The notes under the pieces: generated by a model
Databases searched by the model: none
Told to the model about the DNA's origin: nothing
What the model saw: only the letters and a program-made list of their open reading frames with translations
Shown here: piece after piece, positions 11,041-23,471 of the stretch
Numbering within the stretch: position 1 is the first letter of the stretch
How the letters are laid out: each line of letters opens with the position of its first letter
Translations under genes and position numbers: made by a program
Origin: Sanderia malayensis
Taxonomy: Eukaryota; Cnidaria; Scyphozoa; Semaeostomeae; Pelagiidae
DNA length: 64,000 nt
NCBI GenBank assembly: GCA_013076295.1
Contig: RQOL01000688.1
Location: 86,292-150,291 of the forward strand
Direction: 5' to 3'

Positions 11041-12760
11041 GTCTTCACAGTTGGAACTAAGTTATATACATCTGCATGTACTTGTTTTCAGTGATATTAA
11101 CATTACTGCCCACTAATTGCAGATGAATCCACGTTATTAGTGATGAAACTAAGTAAAATAGCCAGGCATTTTTTGTTTTCATTGCTATTAACATTACTAA
11201 ACACTAATTGCACATGATTCCACGTTATTAGAGCCGAAACTAACCAAAATACACATGCTTTTGTTTGTTTGCAGTGATATTAACATTACTGCACACTAAT
11301 TGGACATGATTTGACGTTATTACAGCTGAAACTAACTAAATTAAACATGCATTTGTTTGTTTGCAGTGATATTAACATTACTGCACACTTATTGCACCTG
11401 AATCCACGTTATTACAGCAAAACTAAATAAAATACACATGCAATTGCTTGTTTTCAGTGACATTAACATTACTGCACACTTATTGTACATGAATCCATGT
11501 TGTTACAGCTGAAACTAATTAAAATACATATGGATTTGTTTGTTTGCAGTGATATTAACATTACTACACACTAATTGCACATGAATCCACGTTATTACAG
11601 CTTAAACTAAGTATGAAAGACAGGCATTTGCGTGTTTTCAGTGATATTAACACTACTGCACACTAATTGCACATGAATCCACGTTATTACAGATGCCACT
11701 AAATAAAATACACATGCATGTGCTTGTTTTAATTAATATTAACAATGCTAAACCCTAATTGCACATGAATCCACGTTGTTACAGCTGAAACGAAGTAAAA
11801 TACACATGCATTTGTTTGTTTTCGGTGACATTAACATTACTGCACACTTATTGCACATGAATGCACGTTATTACAGCTGAAACTAAGTAAAGCACACATG
11901 CATTTGCTTCTTTTCAGTGATTTTAACATTACTGCACACTATTTGAACATGAATCTACGTTAATACAGTTGGAACTAATTAAAATACACATGCATTTGCT
12001 TGTTTTCAGTGATAATAACATTATTGCACACTAATTGCACATGAATCCACGTTATTAGAGCTGAAACTAACTAAAATAGACATGCATTTGTTTGTTTGCA
12101 TTGATATTAACATTACTGCACACAAATTGCACATGAATCCACGTTATTACAGCTCTAACTAAGTAAGAAAGACAGGCACTTGCGTGCTTTCAGTGATATT
12201 AACACTACTGCACACTAATAGGACATGACTCCACTTTATGACAGTTGAAAGTAAGTAAAATACACATGCATTTGCATGTTTTCAGTGATATTAACATTAC
12301 TGCAGAGTAATGGCACATGAATACACGTTGTTACAGCAGAAACTAACTGAATTACACATGCATTTGTTATTTTGCAGTGACATTAACATTACTGCAAACT
12401 AATTGCTCATGAATGCACGTTATTACAGCTGAAACTAAGTAAAGCACACATGCATTTGCTTCTTTTCAGTGATTTTAACATTACTGCACACTATTTGCAC
12501 ATGAATCTACGTTAATACAGTTGGAACTAATTAAAATACACATGGATTTGCTTGTTTTCAGTGATTTTAACATTACTGCACACTAATTGCACATGAATCT
12601 ACGTTTTAACAGTTGGAACTAGGTAAAATACATATGCATTTACTTGTTTTCAGTAATCTTAACACTGCTGAACAATAATTGCACATCAATCCACGTTATT
12701 ACAGCTGAAACTAAGTAAAATACACATGCATTTGTTTGCTTTCAGTGACATTAACATTGC
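11020..12760 (+). repeat. 1.7-kb block repeated at 61683-63410 (left copy)
   Basis: It shares the rare AGCCAGGCATTTTTTGTTTTC variant (11160 and 61821) and the same order of subtypes up to the AATAATTGCACATCAATCC monomer. The offset starts at 50,661 bp and falls to 50,643 bp, so the right-hand copy is 18 bp shorter. This left copy keeps a clean register. Confidence 0.78.
11646..11829 (+). repeat. Two-monomer module with TTAATTAA and AAACCCTAA
   Basis: The first monomer (11646-11737) has CAGATGCCACTAAATAAAAT and ends in a GTTTTAATTAAT variant in place of GTTTTCAGTGAT, creating the palindrome TTAATTAA. The next (11738-11829) begins ATTAACAATGCTAAACCCTA, giving AAACCCTAA at 11750-11758. The module recurs with the GATGCC landmark at 671, 25086, 26279, 38486, 47223, 48971, 60147 and about 62350. 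In the last copy one A of the AAACCC run is missing. The AAACCCTAA string equals the plant telo-box and part of the Arabidopsis-type telomere repeat, but here it is a single isolated occurrence per module. Confidence 0.8.
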
Positions 12761-15700
12761 TGCACACTAATTGCACATGAAACCACGTTATTACAGCTCT
12801 AACTAAGTAAGAAAGACAGGCACCTGCGCGTTTTCAGTGCTATTAACACTACTGCACACTAATTGGACATGAATCAACGTTATTACAGCTGAAAGTAAGT
12901 AAAATACACATGCATTTGCTTCTTTTTAGTGATATTAACATTACTCGAAACTAATTGCACATGAATACACGTTATTACAGCTGAAACTAAGTAAAATATA
13001 CATGCATTTGCTTGTTTCCATTGCTATTAACATTACTAAACACTAATTGCACATGATTCCACGTTATTAGAGCTGAAACTAAATAAAATACCCATGCATT
13101 TGTTTGTTTGCAGTGATATTAACATTACTGCACACTAATTGCACATGAATCCACGTAATTACAGCTCTAACTAAGTAAGAAAGACAGGCACTTGCGTGTT
13201 TTCAGTGATAGTAACACTACTGCACACTTATTGCACATGAGTCCACTTTATTACAGTTGAAAGTAAGTAAAATACACATGCATTTGCATGTTTTCAGTGA
13301 TATTAACATTACTGCACAGTAATGGTACATGAACCCACGTTGTTACACCTCAAACTAAGTAAAATACACATGCATTTGCTTGTTTTTAGTGATATTAACC
13401 TTACTGCACACTAATTGGACATGAATCTACGTTATTACAGTTGGAACTAAGTAAAATATACATGCATTTGCTTGTTTTCAGTGATATTAACATTACTGTA
13501 CACCAATTGCACATGAATCAACGTTATTACAGCTGAAACTAAGTAAAATACACATGCATTTGCTTCTTTTTAGTGATATTAACATTACTCGAAACTAATT
13601 GCACATGAATACACGTTATTACAGCCGAAACTAAGTAAAATACACATGCATTTCCTTGTTTCCATTGCTATTAACATTACTAAACACTAATGGCACATGA
13701 GTCCACTTTATTACAGTTGAAAGTAAGTAAAATACACATGCATTTGCATGTTTTCAGGGATATTAACATTACTGCACAGTAATGGCACATGAATCCACGT
13801 TGTTACACCTCAAACTAAATAAAATACACATGCATTGGCTTGTTTTCAGTGATATTAACATTAGTGTACACTAATTGGACATGAATCAACGTTATTACAG
13901 CTGAAACTAATTAAATTAAACATGCATTTGTTTGTTTGCAGTGATATTAACATTACTGCACACTTATTGCACATGAATCCACGTTAATACAGCTAATACT
14001 AAATATAATACACATGCATTTGCTTGTTTTCAGTGATTTTAACATTACTGCACACTAATTGCACATGAATCTACGTTTTAACAGTTGGAACTAGGTAAAA
14101 TACATATGCATTTACTTGTTTTCAGTAATCTTAACACTGCTGAACAATAATTGCACATCAATCCACGTTATTACAGCTGAAACTAAGTAAAATACACATG
14201 CATTTGTTTGCTTTCAGTGACATTAACATTGCTGCACACTAATTGCACATGAATCCACGTTATTAGAGCTGAAACTAACTAAAATACACATGCATTTGTT
14301 TGTTTGCAGTGATATTAACATTACTGCACACTAATTGCACATGAATCCACGTTATTACAGCTCTAACTAAGTAAGAAAGACAGGCACCTGCGCGTTTTCA
14401 GTGCTATTAACACTACTGCACACTAATTGGACATGAATCAACGTTATTACAGCTGAAACTAAGTAAAATACACATGCATTTGCTTCTTTTTAGTGATATT
14501 AACATTACTCGAAACTAATTGCACATGAATACACGTTATTACAGCTGAAACTAAGTAAAATACACATGCATTTGCTTGTTTCCATTGCTATTAACATTAC
14601 TAAACACTAATTGCACATGATTCCACGTTCTTAGAGCTGAAACTAACTAAAATACCCATGCATTTGTTTGTTTGCAGTGATATTAACATTACTGCACACT
14701 AATTGCACACGAATCCACGTTATTACAGCTCTAACTAAGTAAGAAAGACAGGCACCTGCGCGTTTTCAGTGCTATTAACACTACTGCACACTAATTGGAC
14801 ATGAATCAACGTTATTACAGCTGAAAGTAAGTAAAATACACATGCATTTGCTTCTTTTTAGTGATATTAACATTACTCGAAACTAATTGCACATGAATAC
14901 ACGTTATTACAGCTGAAACTAAGTAAAATACACATGCATTTGCTTGTTTCCATTGCTATTAACATTACTAAACACTAATTGCACATGATTCCACGTTATT
15001 AGAGCTGAAACTAACTAAAATACCCATGCATTTGTTTGTTTGCAGTGATATTAACATTACTGCACACTAATTGCACATGAATCCACGTAATTACAGCTCT
15101 AACTAAGTAAGAAAGACAGGCACTTGCGTGTTTTCAGTGATAGTAACACTACTGCACACTTATTGCACATGAGTCCACTTTATTACAGTTGAAAGTAAGT
15201 AAAATACACAAGCATTTGCATGTTTTCAGTGATATTAACATTACTGCACAGTAATGGTACATGAATCCACGTTGTTACACCTCAAACTAAGTAAAATACA
15301 CATGCATTTGCTTGTTTTCAGTGATATTAACCTTACTGCACACTAATTGGACATGAATCAACGTTATTACAGCTGAAACTAAGTAAAACTTGCATGCATT
15401 TGCTTCTTTTCAGTGATTTTAACATTACTGCACACTATTTGCACATGAATCTACGTTATTACAGTTGGAACTAAGTAAAATATACATGCATTTGCTTGTT
15501 TTCAGTGATATTAACATTACTGTACACCAATTGCACATGAATCAACGTTATTACAGCTGAAACTAAGTAAAATACACATGCATTTGCTTCTTTTTAGTGA
15601 TATTAACATTACTCGAAACTAATTGCACATGAATACACGTTATTACAGCTGAAACTAAGTAAAATACACATGCATTTCCTTGTTTCCATTGCTATTAACA

Positions 15701-16177
15701 TTACTAAACACTAATTGCACATGATTCCACGTTATTAGAGCTGAACCTAACTAAAATACCCATGCATTTGTTTGTTTGCAGTGATATTAACATTACTGCA
15801 CACTAATTGCACATGAATCCACGTTATTACAGCTCTAACTAAGTAAGAAAGACAGGCACTTGCGTGTTTTCAGTGATATTAACACTACTGCACACTTATT
15901 GCACATGAGTCCACTTTCTTACAGTTGAAAGTAAGTAAAATACACATGCATTTGCATGTTTTCAGTGATATTAACATTACTGCACAGTAATGGCACATGA
16001 ATCCACGTTGTTACATCTCAAACTAAGTAAAATACACATGCATTTGCTTGTTTTCAGTGATATTAACCTTACTGCACACTAATTGCACACGATTCCACGT
16101 TATTAGAGCTTAAACTAACTAAAATACACATGCATTTGTTTGTTTGCAGTGATATTACCATTACTGCACACTAATTG

Positions 16178-18989
16178 CACATGAATCCACGTTATTACAG
16201 CGGAAACTAAGTAAACTACACATGCATTTGCGTGTTTTCAGTGATATTAACACTACTGCACACTAATGGCACATGAGTCCACTTTATTACAGATAAAACT
16301 AAATAATATACACATGCATTTCCTTGTTTTCAGTGCTACTAACATTACTGAAAAACTAGTTCCACATGAATTTACGTTTTTACAGTTGGAACTAAGTTAT
16401 ATACATCTGCATGTACTTGTTTTCAGTGATATTCACATTACTGCTCACTAATTGCAGATGAATCCACGTTGTTGCAGCTGAAACTAACTAAATTACGCAT
16501 GCATTTGTTTGTTTGCAGTGATATTGACATTACTGCACACTAATTGGACATGAATCAACGTTATTACAGCTGAGACTAAGTAAAATACACATGCATGTAC
16601 TTGTTTTCAGTGATATTAACGTTACTGCCCACCAATTGCAGATGAATCCACGTTATTAGAGATGAAACTAAGTAAAATACGCATGCATTTGTCTGTTTCC
16701 ATTGCTATTAACATTACTAAACACTATTTGCACATGATTCCACGTTATTAGAGCGGAAACTAACTAAAATACATATGCATTTGTTTGTTTGCAGTGTTAT
16801 TGACATTACTGCACACTAATTGCAGATGAATCCACGTTGTTACAGCTGAAACGAAGTAAAATACACATGCATTTGCTTGTTTTCAGTGATATTAACATTA
16901 CTCCACACTAATTGCACATGAATCCACGTTACTACAGCAGAAAATAAGTAAAAAACACATGCATTTGCGTGTTTTCAGTGATGTTAACATTACTCCACAC
17001 TAATTGCAGATGAATCCACGTTGTTACAGCTGAAACGAAGTAAAATACACATGCATTTGCTTGTTTTTAGGGATATTAACATTACTCCACGCTAATTGCA
17101 CATGAATCCACGTTACTACAGCAGAAAATAAGTAAAATACACATGCATTTGCGTGTTTTCAGTGATATTTGCACTACTGCATACTAATTGGATATGAATC
17201 CAGGGTATTACAGATAAAACTAAATGAAATACACATGCATTTGCTTGTTTTCAGTGCTACTAACAGTACTGGAAAACTAGTTCCACATGAATCTACGTCT
17301 TCACAGTTGGAACTAAGTTATATACATCTGCATGTACTTGTTTTCAGTGATATTAACATTACTGCCCACTAATTGCACATGAATCCACGTTGTTACAGCT
17401 GAAACTAACTGAATTACACATGCATTGGTTTTTTTGCAGTGACATTAACATTACTGCAAACTAATTGTACATGAATCCACGTTATTACAGCTGAAATTAA
17501 ATAAAATATATATGCACTTGCTTACTTGCAGGAATATTAACATTACTGAAAAACTAGTTCCACACGAATCTACGTTATTACAGTTGGAACTAAGTAAAAT
17601 ACATCTGGATATACTTGTTTTCAGTGATATTCACATTACTGCTCACTAATTGCAGATGAATCCACGTTGTTGCAGCTGAAACTAACTAAATTACGCATGC
17701 ATTTGTTTGTTTGCAGTGATATTGACATTACTGCACACTAATTGGACATGAATCAACGTTATTACAGCTGAAACTAAGTAAAATACACATGCATGTACTT
17801 GTTTACAGTGATATTAACATTACTGCCCACTAATTGCAGATGAATCCACGTTATTAGAGATGAAACTAAGTAAAATACGCATGCATTTGTCTGTTTCCAT
17901 TGCTATTAACATTACTAAACACTAATTGCACATGATTCCACGTTATTAGAGCGGAAACTAACTAAAATACATATGCATTTGTTTGTTTGCAGTGTTATTG
18001 ACATTACTGCACACTAATTGCACATGAATCAACGTTATTACAGCTGAAACTAAGCTGAAACTGTTGCTACAGCAGTCTTCACATTGCAAATTTTTACAAA
18101 ATATAAAAGAAAGGGCATTAGCCAGAGAAATCATAACAATTGAAAAAGTATTTCAGACGAAATTTTCGCGTGTTCCCAGCGCGAAAAACACAAAGGCGAA
18201 TGTTCACGACTTGCATTAACATTACTCCACACTAATTGCAGATGAATCCACGTTGTTACAGCTGAAACGAAGTAAAATACACATGCATTTGCTTGTTTTC
18301 AGTGATATTAACATTACTCCACACTAATTGCACATGAATCCACGTTACTACAGCAGAAAATAAGTAAAAAACACATGCATTTGCGTGTTTTCAGTGATGT
18401 TAACATTACTCCACACTAATTGCAGATGAATCCACGTTGTTACAGCTGAAACGAAGTAAAATACACATGCATTTGCTTGTTTTTAGGGATATTAACATTA
18501 CTCCACGCTAATTGCACATGAATCCACGTTACTACAGCAGAAAATAAGTAAAATACACATGCATTTGCGTGTTTTCAGTGATATTTGCACTACTGCATAC
18601 TAATTGGATATGAATCCAGGGTATTACAGATAAAACTAAATAAAATACACATGCATTTGCTTGTTTTCAGTGCTACTAACAGTACTGGAAAACTAGTTCC
18701 ACATGAATCTACGTCTTCACAGTTGGAACTAAGTTATATACATCTGCATGTACTTGTTTTCAGTGATATTAACATTACTGCCCACTAATTGCACATGAAT
18801 CCACGTTGTTACAGCTGAAACTAACTGAATTACACATGCATTGGTTTTTTTGCAGTGACATTAACATTACTGCAAACTAATTGTACATGAATCCACGTTA
18901 TTACAGCTGAAATTAAATAAAATATATATGCACTTGCTTACTTGCAGGAATATTAACATTACTGAAAAACTAGTTCCACATGAATCTAC
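16178..18989 (+). repeat. 2.8-kb block, right copy (repeat offset 7,949 bp)
   Basis: Downstream partner of 8229-11040. Upstream of this block the sequence instead matches the region around 4230-4690 (offset about 11,573). Neighbouring blocks therefore have different histories and the array is a mosaic of shuffled multi-monomer modules. A private substitution gives AACTAAATGAAATAC near 17225 where other copies have AACTAAATAAAATAC. Confidence 0.85.
18055..18214 (+). repeat. 160-bp non-satellite passenger segment, copy 3
   Basis: Counterpart of the copy at 10106 (offset exactly 7,949 bp) within a duplicated 2.8-kb block. By eye its bases match the copy at 5284, including CAGCAGTCTTCAC. The inverted repeat is at 18163-18187. 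The junctions with satellite are the same as in the other copies. Confidence 0.92.
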
Positions 18990-19470
18990 GTTATTACAGT
19001 TGGAACTAAGTAAAATACATCTGGATATACTTGTTTTCAGTGATATTAACATTACTGCTCACTAATTGCAGATGAATCCACGTTGTTGCAGCTGAAACTA
19101 ACTAAATTACGCATGCATTTGTTTGTTTGCAGTGATATTGACATTACTGCACACTAATTGGACATGAATCAACGTTATTACAGCTGAAACTAAGTAAAAT
19201 ACACATGCATGTACTTGTTTTCAGTGATATTAACATTACTGCCCACTAATTGCAGATGAATCCACGTTATTAGAGATGAAACTAAGTAAAATACGCATGC
19301 ATTTGTCTGTTTCCATTGCTGTTAACATTACTAAACACTAATTGCACATGATTCCACGTTATTAGAGCGGAAACTAACTAAAATACATATGCATTTGTTT
19401 GTTTGCAGTGTTATTGACATTACTGCACACTAATTGCACATGAATCAACGTTATTACAGCTGAAACTAAG

Positions 19471-19630
19471 CTGAAACTGTTGCTACAGCAGTCTTCACAT
19501 TGAAAATTTTTACAAAATATAAAAGAAAGGGCATTAGCCAGAGAAATCATAACAATTGAAAAAGTATTTCAGAAGAAATTTTCGCGTGTTCCCAGCGCGA
19601 AAAACACAATAACGAATGTTCACGACTTGC
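19471..19630 (+). repeat. 160-bp non-satellite passenger segment, copy 4
   Basis: Same length and junctions. It carries ATTGAAAATTTTT and CAGAAGAAATTTT, where copies 1-3 have ATTGCAAATTTTT and CAGACGAAATTTT. It also has a private change, ACAATAACGAATG in place of ACAAAGGCGAATG, which removes one CpG. This makes it intermediate between copies 1-3 and copies 5-6. The inverted repeat is at 19579-19603. Confidence 0.92.
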
Positions 19631-19671
19631 ATTAACATTACTCCACACTAATTGCAGATGAATCCACGTTG

Positions 19672-21135
19672 TTACAGCTGAAACGAAGTAAAATACACAT
19701 GCATTTGCTTGTTTTCAGTGATATTAACATTACTCCACACTAATTGCACATGAATCCACGTTACTACAGCAGAAAATAAGTAAAAAACACATGCATTTGC
19801 GTGTTTTCAGTGATGTTAACATTACTCCACACTAATTGCAGATGAATCCACGTTGTTACAGCTGAAACGAAGTAAAATACACATGCATTTGCTTGTTTTT
19901 AGGGATATTAACATTACTCCACGCTAATTGCACATGAATCCACGTTATTACAGTTGGAACTAAGTAAAATACATCTGGATATACTTGTTTTCAGTGATAT
20001 TCACATTACTGCACACTAGTTGCACATGAATCCACGTTATTACAGCTGAAACTAAATAAAATACACATGCATTTGCTTTTTTGCAGTGATATTAACATTA
20101 CTTCACAATAATTGCACATGAATCCACGTTGTTACAGCTGAAACTAACTGAATTACACATGCATTGGTTTTTTTGCAGTGACATTAACATTACTGCAAAC
20201 TAATTGTACATGAATCCACGTTATTACAGCTGAAATTAAATAAAATACACATGCACTTGCTTACTTGCAGTAATATTAACATTACTGAAAAACTAGTTCC
20301 ACATGAATCTACGTTATTACAGTTGGAACTAAGTAAAATACATCTGGATATACTTGTTTTCAGTGATATTCACATTACTGCTCACTAATTGCAGATGAAT
20401 CCACGTTGTTGCAGCTGAAACTAACTAAATTACGCATGCATTTGTTTGTTTGCAGTGATATTGACATTACTGCACACTAATTGGACATGAATCAACGTTA
20501 TTACAGCTGAGACTAAGTAAAATACACATTCATGTACTTGTTTTCAGTGATATTAACATTACTGCCCACCAATTGCAGATGAATCCACGTTATTAGAGAT
20601 GAAACTAAGTAAAATACGCATGCATTTGTCTGTTTCCATTGCTATTAACATTACTAAACACTATTTGCACATGATTCCAGGTTATTAGAGCGGAAACTAA
20701 CTAAAATACATATGCATTTGTTTGTTTGCAGTGTTATTGACATTACTGCACACTAATTGCACATGAATCAACGTTATTACAGCTGAAACTAAGCTGAAAC
20801 TGTTGCTACAGCAGTCTTCACATTGAAAATTTTTACAAAATATAAAAGAAAGAGCATTAGCCAGGGAAATCATAACAATTGAAAAAGTATTTCAGAAGAA
20901 ATTTTCGCGTGTTCCCAGCGCGAAAAACACAAAGGCGATTGTTCACGACTTGCATTAACATTACTCCACACTAATTGCAGATGAATCCACGTTGTTACAG
21001 CTGAAACGAAGTAAAATACACATGCATTTGCTTGTTTTCAGTGATATTAACATTACTCCACACTAATTGCACATGAATCCACGTTACTACAGCAGAAAAT
21101 AAGTACAAAACACATGCATTTGCGTGTTTTCAGTG
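19672..21135 (+). repeat. 1.46-kb block, left copy (repeat offset 2,336 bp)
   Basis: It matches 22008-23471 at a constant 2,336 bp, including passenger copies 20794 and 23130 and a private ACACATTCATGTACTTG variant found at both sites (about 20525 and 22861). 2,336 is 25 monomers plus 36 bp; the extra 36 bp comes from the register shift of one passenger. Confidence 0.85.
20794..20953 (+). repeat. 160-bp non-satellite passenger segment, copy 5
   Basis: Same length and junctions. It shares ATTGAAAATTTTT and CAGAAGAAATTTT with copy 4. It adds AGAGCATTAGCCAGGG and GGCGATTG, which are found only here and in copy 6. It is duplicated exactly 2,336 bp downstream. The inverted repeat is at 20902-20926. 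Confidence 0.92.
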
Positions 21136-22007
21136 ATATTTGCACTACTGCATACTAATTGGATATGACTCCAGGTTATTACAGATAAAACTAAATAAAA
21201 TACACATGCATTTGCTTGTTTTCAGTGCTACTAACAGTACTGGAAAACTAGTTCCACATGAATCTACGTCTTCACAGTTGGAACTAAGTTATATACATCT
21301 GCATGTACTTGTTTTCAGTGATATTAACATTACTGCCCACTAATTGCACATGAATCCACGTTGTTACAGCTGAAACTAACTGAATTACACATGCATTGGT
21401 TTTTTTGCAGTGACATTAACATTACTGCAAACTAATTGTACATGAATCCACGTTATTACAGCTGAAATTATTAAAATATATATGCACTTGCTTACTTGCA
21501 GGAATATTAACATTACTGAAAAACTAGTTCCACATGAATCTACGTTATTACAGTTGGAACTAAGTAAAATACATCTGGATATACTTGTTTTCAGTGATAT
21601 TCACATTACTGCTCACTAATTGCAGATGAATCCACGTTGTTGCAGCTGAAACTAACTAAATTACGCATGCATTTGTTTGTTTGCAGTGATATTGACATTA
21701 CTGCAGACTAATTGGACATGAATCAACGTTATTACAGCTGAGACTAAGTAAAATACACATGCATGTACTTGTTTTCAGTGATATTAACATTACTGCCCAC
21801 CAATTGCAGATGAATCCACGTTATTAGAGATGAAACTAAGTAAAATACGCATGCATTTGTCTGTTTCCATTGCTATTAACATTACTAAACACTATTTGCA
21901 CATGATTCCAAGTTATTAGAGCGAAAACTAACTAAAATACATATGCATTTGTTTGTTTGCAGTGTTATTGACATTACTGCACACTAATTGCACATGAATC
22001 AACGTTA

Positions 22008-23471
22008 TTACAGCTGAAACGAAGTAAAATACACATGCATTTGCTTGTTTTCAGTGATATTAACATTACTCCACACTAATTGCACATGAATCCACGTTAC
22101 TACAGCAGAAAATAAGTAAAAAACACATGCATTTGCGTGTTTTCAGTGATGTTAACATTACTCCACACTAATTGCAGATGAATCCACGTTGTTACAGCTG
22201 AAACGAAGTAAAATACACATGCATTTGCTTGTTTTTAGGGATATTAACATTACTCCACGCTAATTGCACATGAATCCACGTTATTACAGTTGGAACTAAG
22301 TAAAATACATCTGGATATACTTGTTTTCAGTGATATTCACATTACTGCACACTAGTTGCACATGAATCCACGTTATTACAGCTGAAACTAAATAAAATAC
22401 ACATGCATTTGCTTTTTTGCAGTGATATTAACATTACTTCACAATAATTGCACATGAATCCACGTTGTTACAGCTGAAACTAACTGAATTACACATGCAT
22501 TGGTTTTTTTGCAGTGACATTAACATTACTGCAAACTAATTGTACATGAATCCACGTTATTACAGCTGAAATTAAATAAAATACACATGCACTTGCTTAC
22601 TTGCAGTAATATTAACATTACTGAAAAACTAGTTCCACATGAATCTACGTTATTACAGTTGGAACTAAGTAAAATACATCTGGATATACTTGTTTTCAGT
22701 GATATTCACATTACTGCTCACTAATTGCAGATGAATCCACGTTGTTGCAGCTGAAACTAACTAAATTACGCATGCATTTGTTTGTTTGCAGTGATATTGA
22801 CATTACTGCACACTAATTGGACATGAATCAACGTTATTACAGCTGAGACTAAGTAAAATACACATTCATGTACTTGTTTTCAGTGATATTAACATTACTG
22901 CCCACCAATTGCAGATGAATCCACGTTATTAGAGATGAAACTAAGTAAAATACGCATGCATTTGTCTGTTTCCATTGCTATTAACATTACTAAACACTAT
23001 TTGCACATGATTCCAGGTTATTAGAGCGGAAACTAACTAAAATACATATGCATTTGTTTGTTTGCAGTGTTATTGACATTACTGCACACTAATTGCACAT
23101 GAATCAACGTTATTACAGCTGAAACTAAGCTGAAACTGTTGCTACAGCAGTCTTCACATTGAAAATTTTTACAAAATATAAAAGAAAGAGCATTAGCCAG
23201 GGAAATCATAACAATTGAAAAAGTATTTCAGAAGAAATTTTCGCGTGTTCCCAGCGCGAAAAACACAAAGGCGATTGTTCACGACTTGCATTAACATTAC
23301 TCCACACTAATTGCAGATGAATCCACGTTGTTACAGCTGAAACGAAGTAAAATACACATGCATTTGCTTGTTTTCAGTGATATTAACATTACTCCACACT
23401 AATTGCACATGAATCCACGTTACTACAGCAGAAAATAAGTAAAAAACACATGCATTTGCGTGTTTTCAGTG
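22008..23471 (+). repeat. 1.46-kb block, right copy (repeat offset 2,336 bp)
   Basis: Partner of 19672-21135. The left edge is a switch from CATGAATCAACGTTATTACAG into GCTGAAACGAAG. The right edge is where this copy has CAGTGATGTTAACATTACTC while the other jumps to CAGTGATATTTGCACTACTG. Few base differences are visible between the two, so the duplication looks recent relative to monomer divergence. Confidence 0.85.
23130..23289 (+). repeat. 160-bp non-satellite passenger segment, copy 6
   Basis: By eye identical to copy 5, at an offset of 2,336 bp that matches the duplication of the surrounding satellite. It is the last copy; none is seen in the remaining 40 kb. The inverted repeat is at 23238-23262. 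Confidence 0.92.

Noticed and set aside
18867..19052. Minus-strand open frames of 60-75 codons (here and near 34241, 37857, 59098, 61858, 62313 and 63533)
   Set aside because: They are reverse-strand readings of the same satellite. They occur in different subtypes with no conserved start or length and no recognisable domain.
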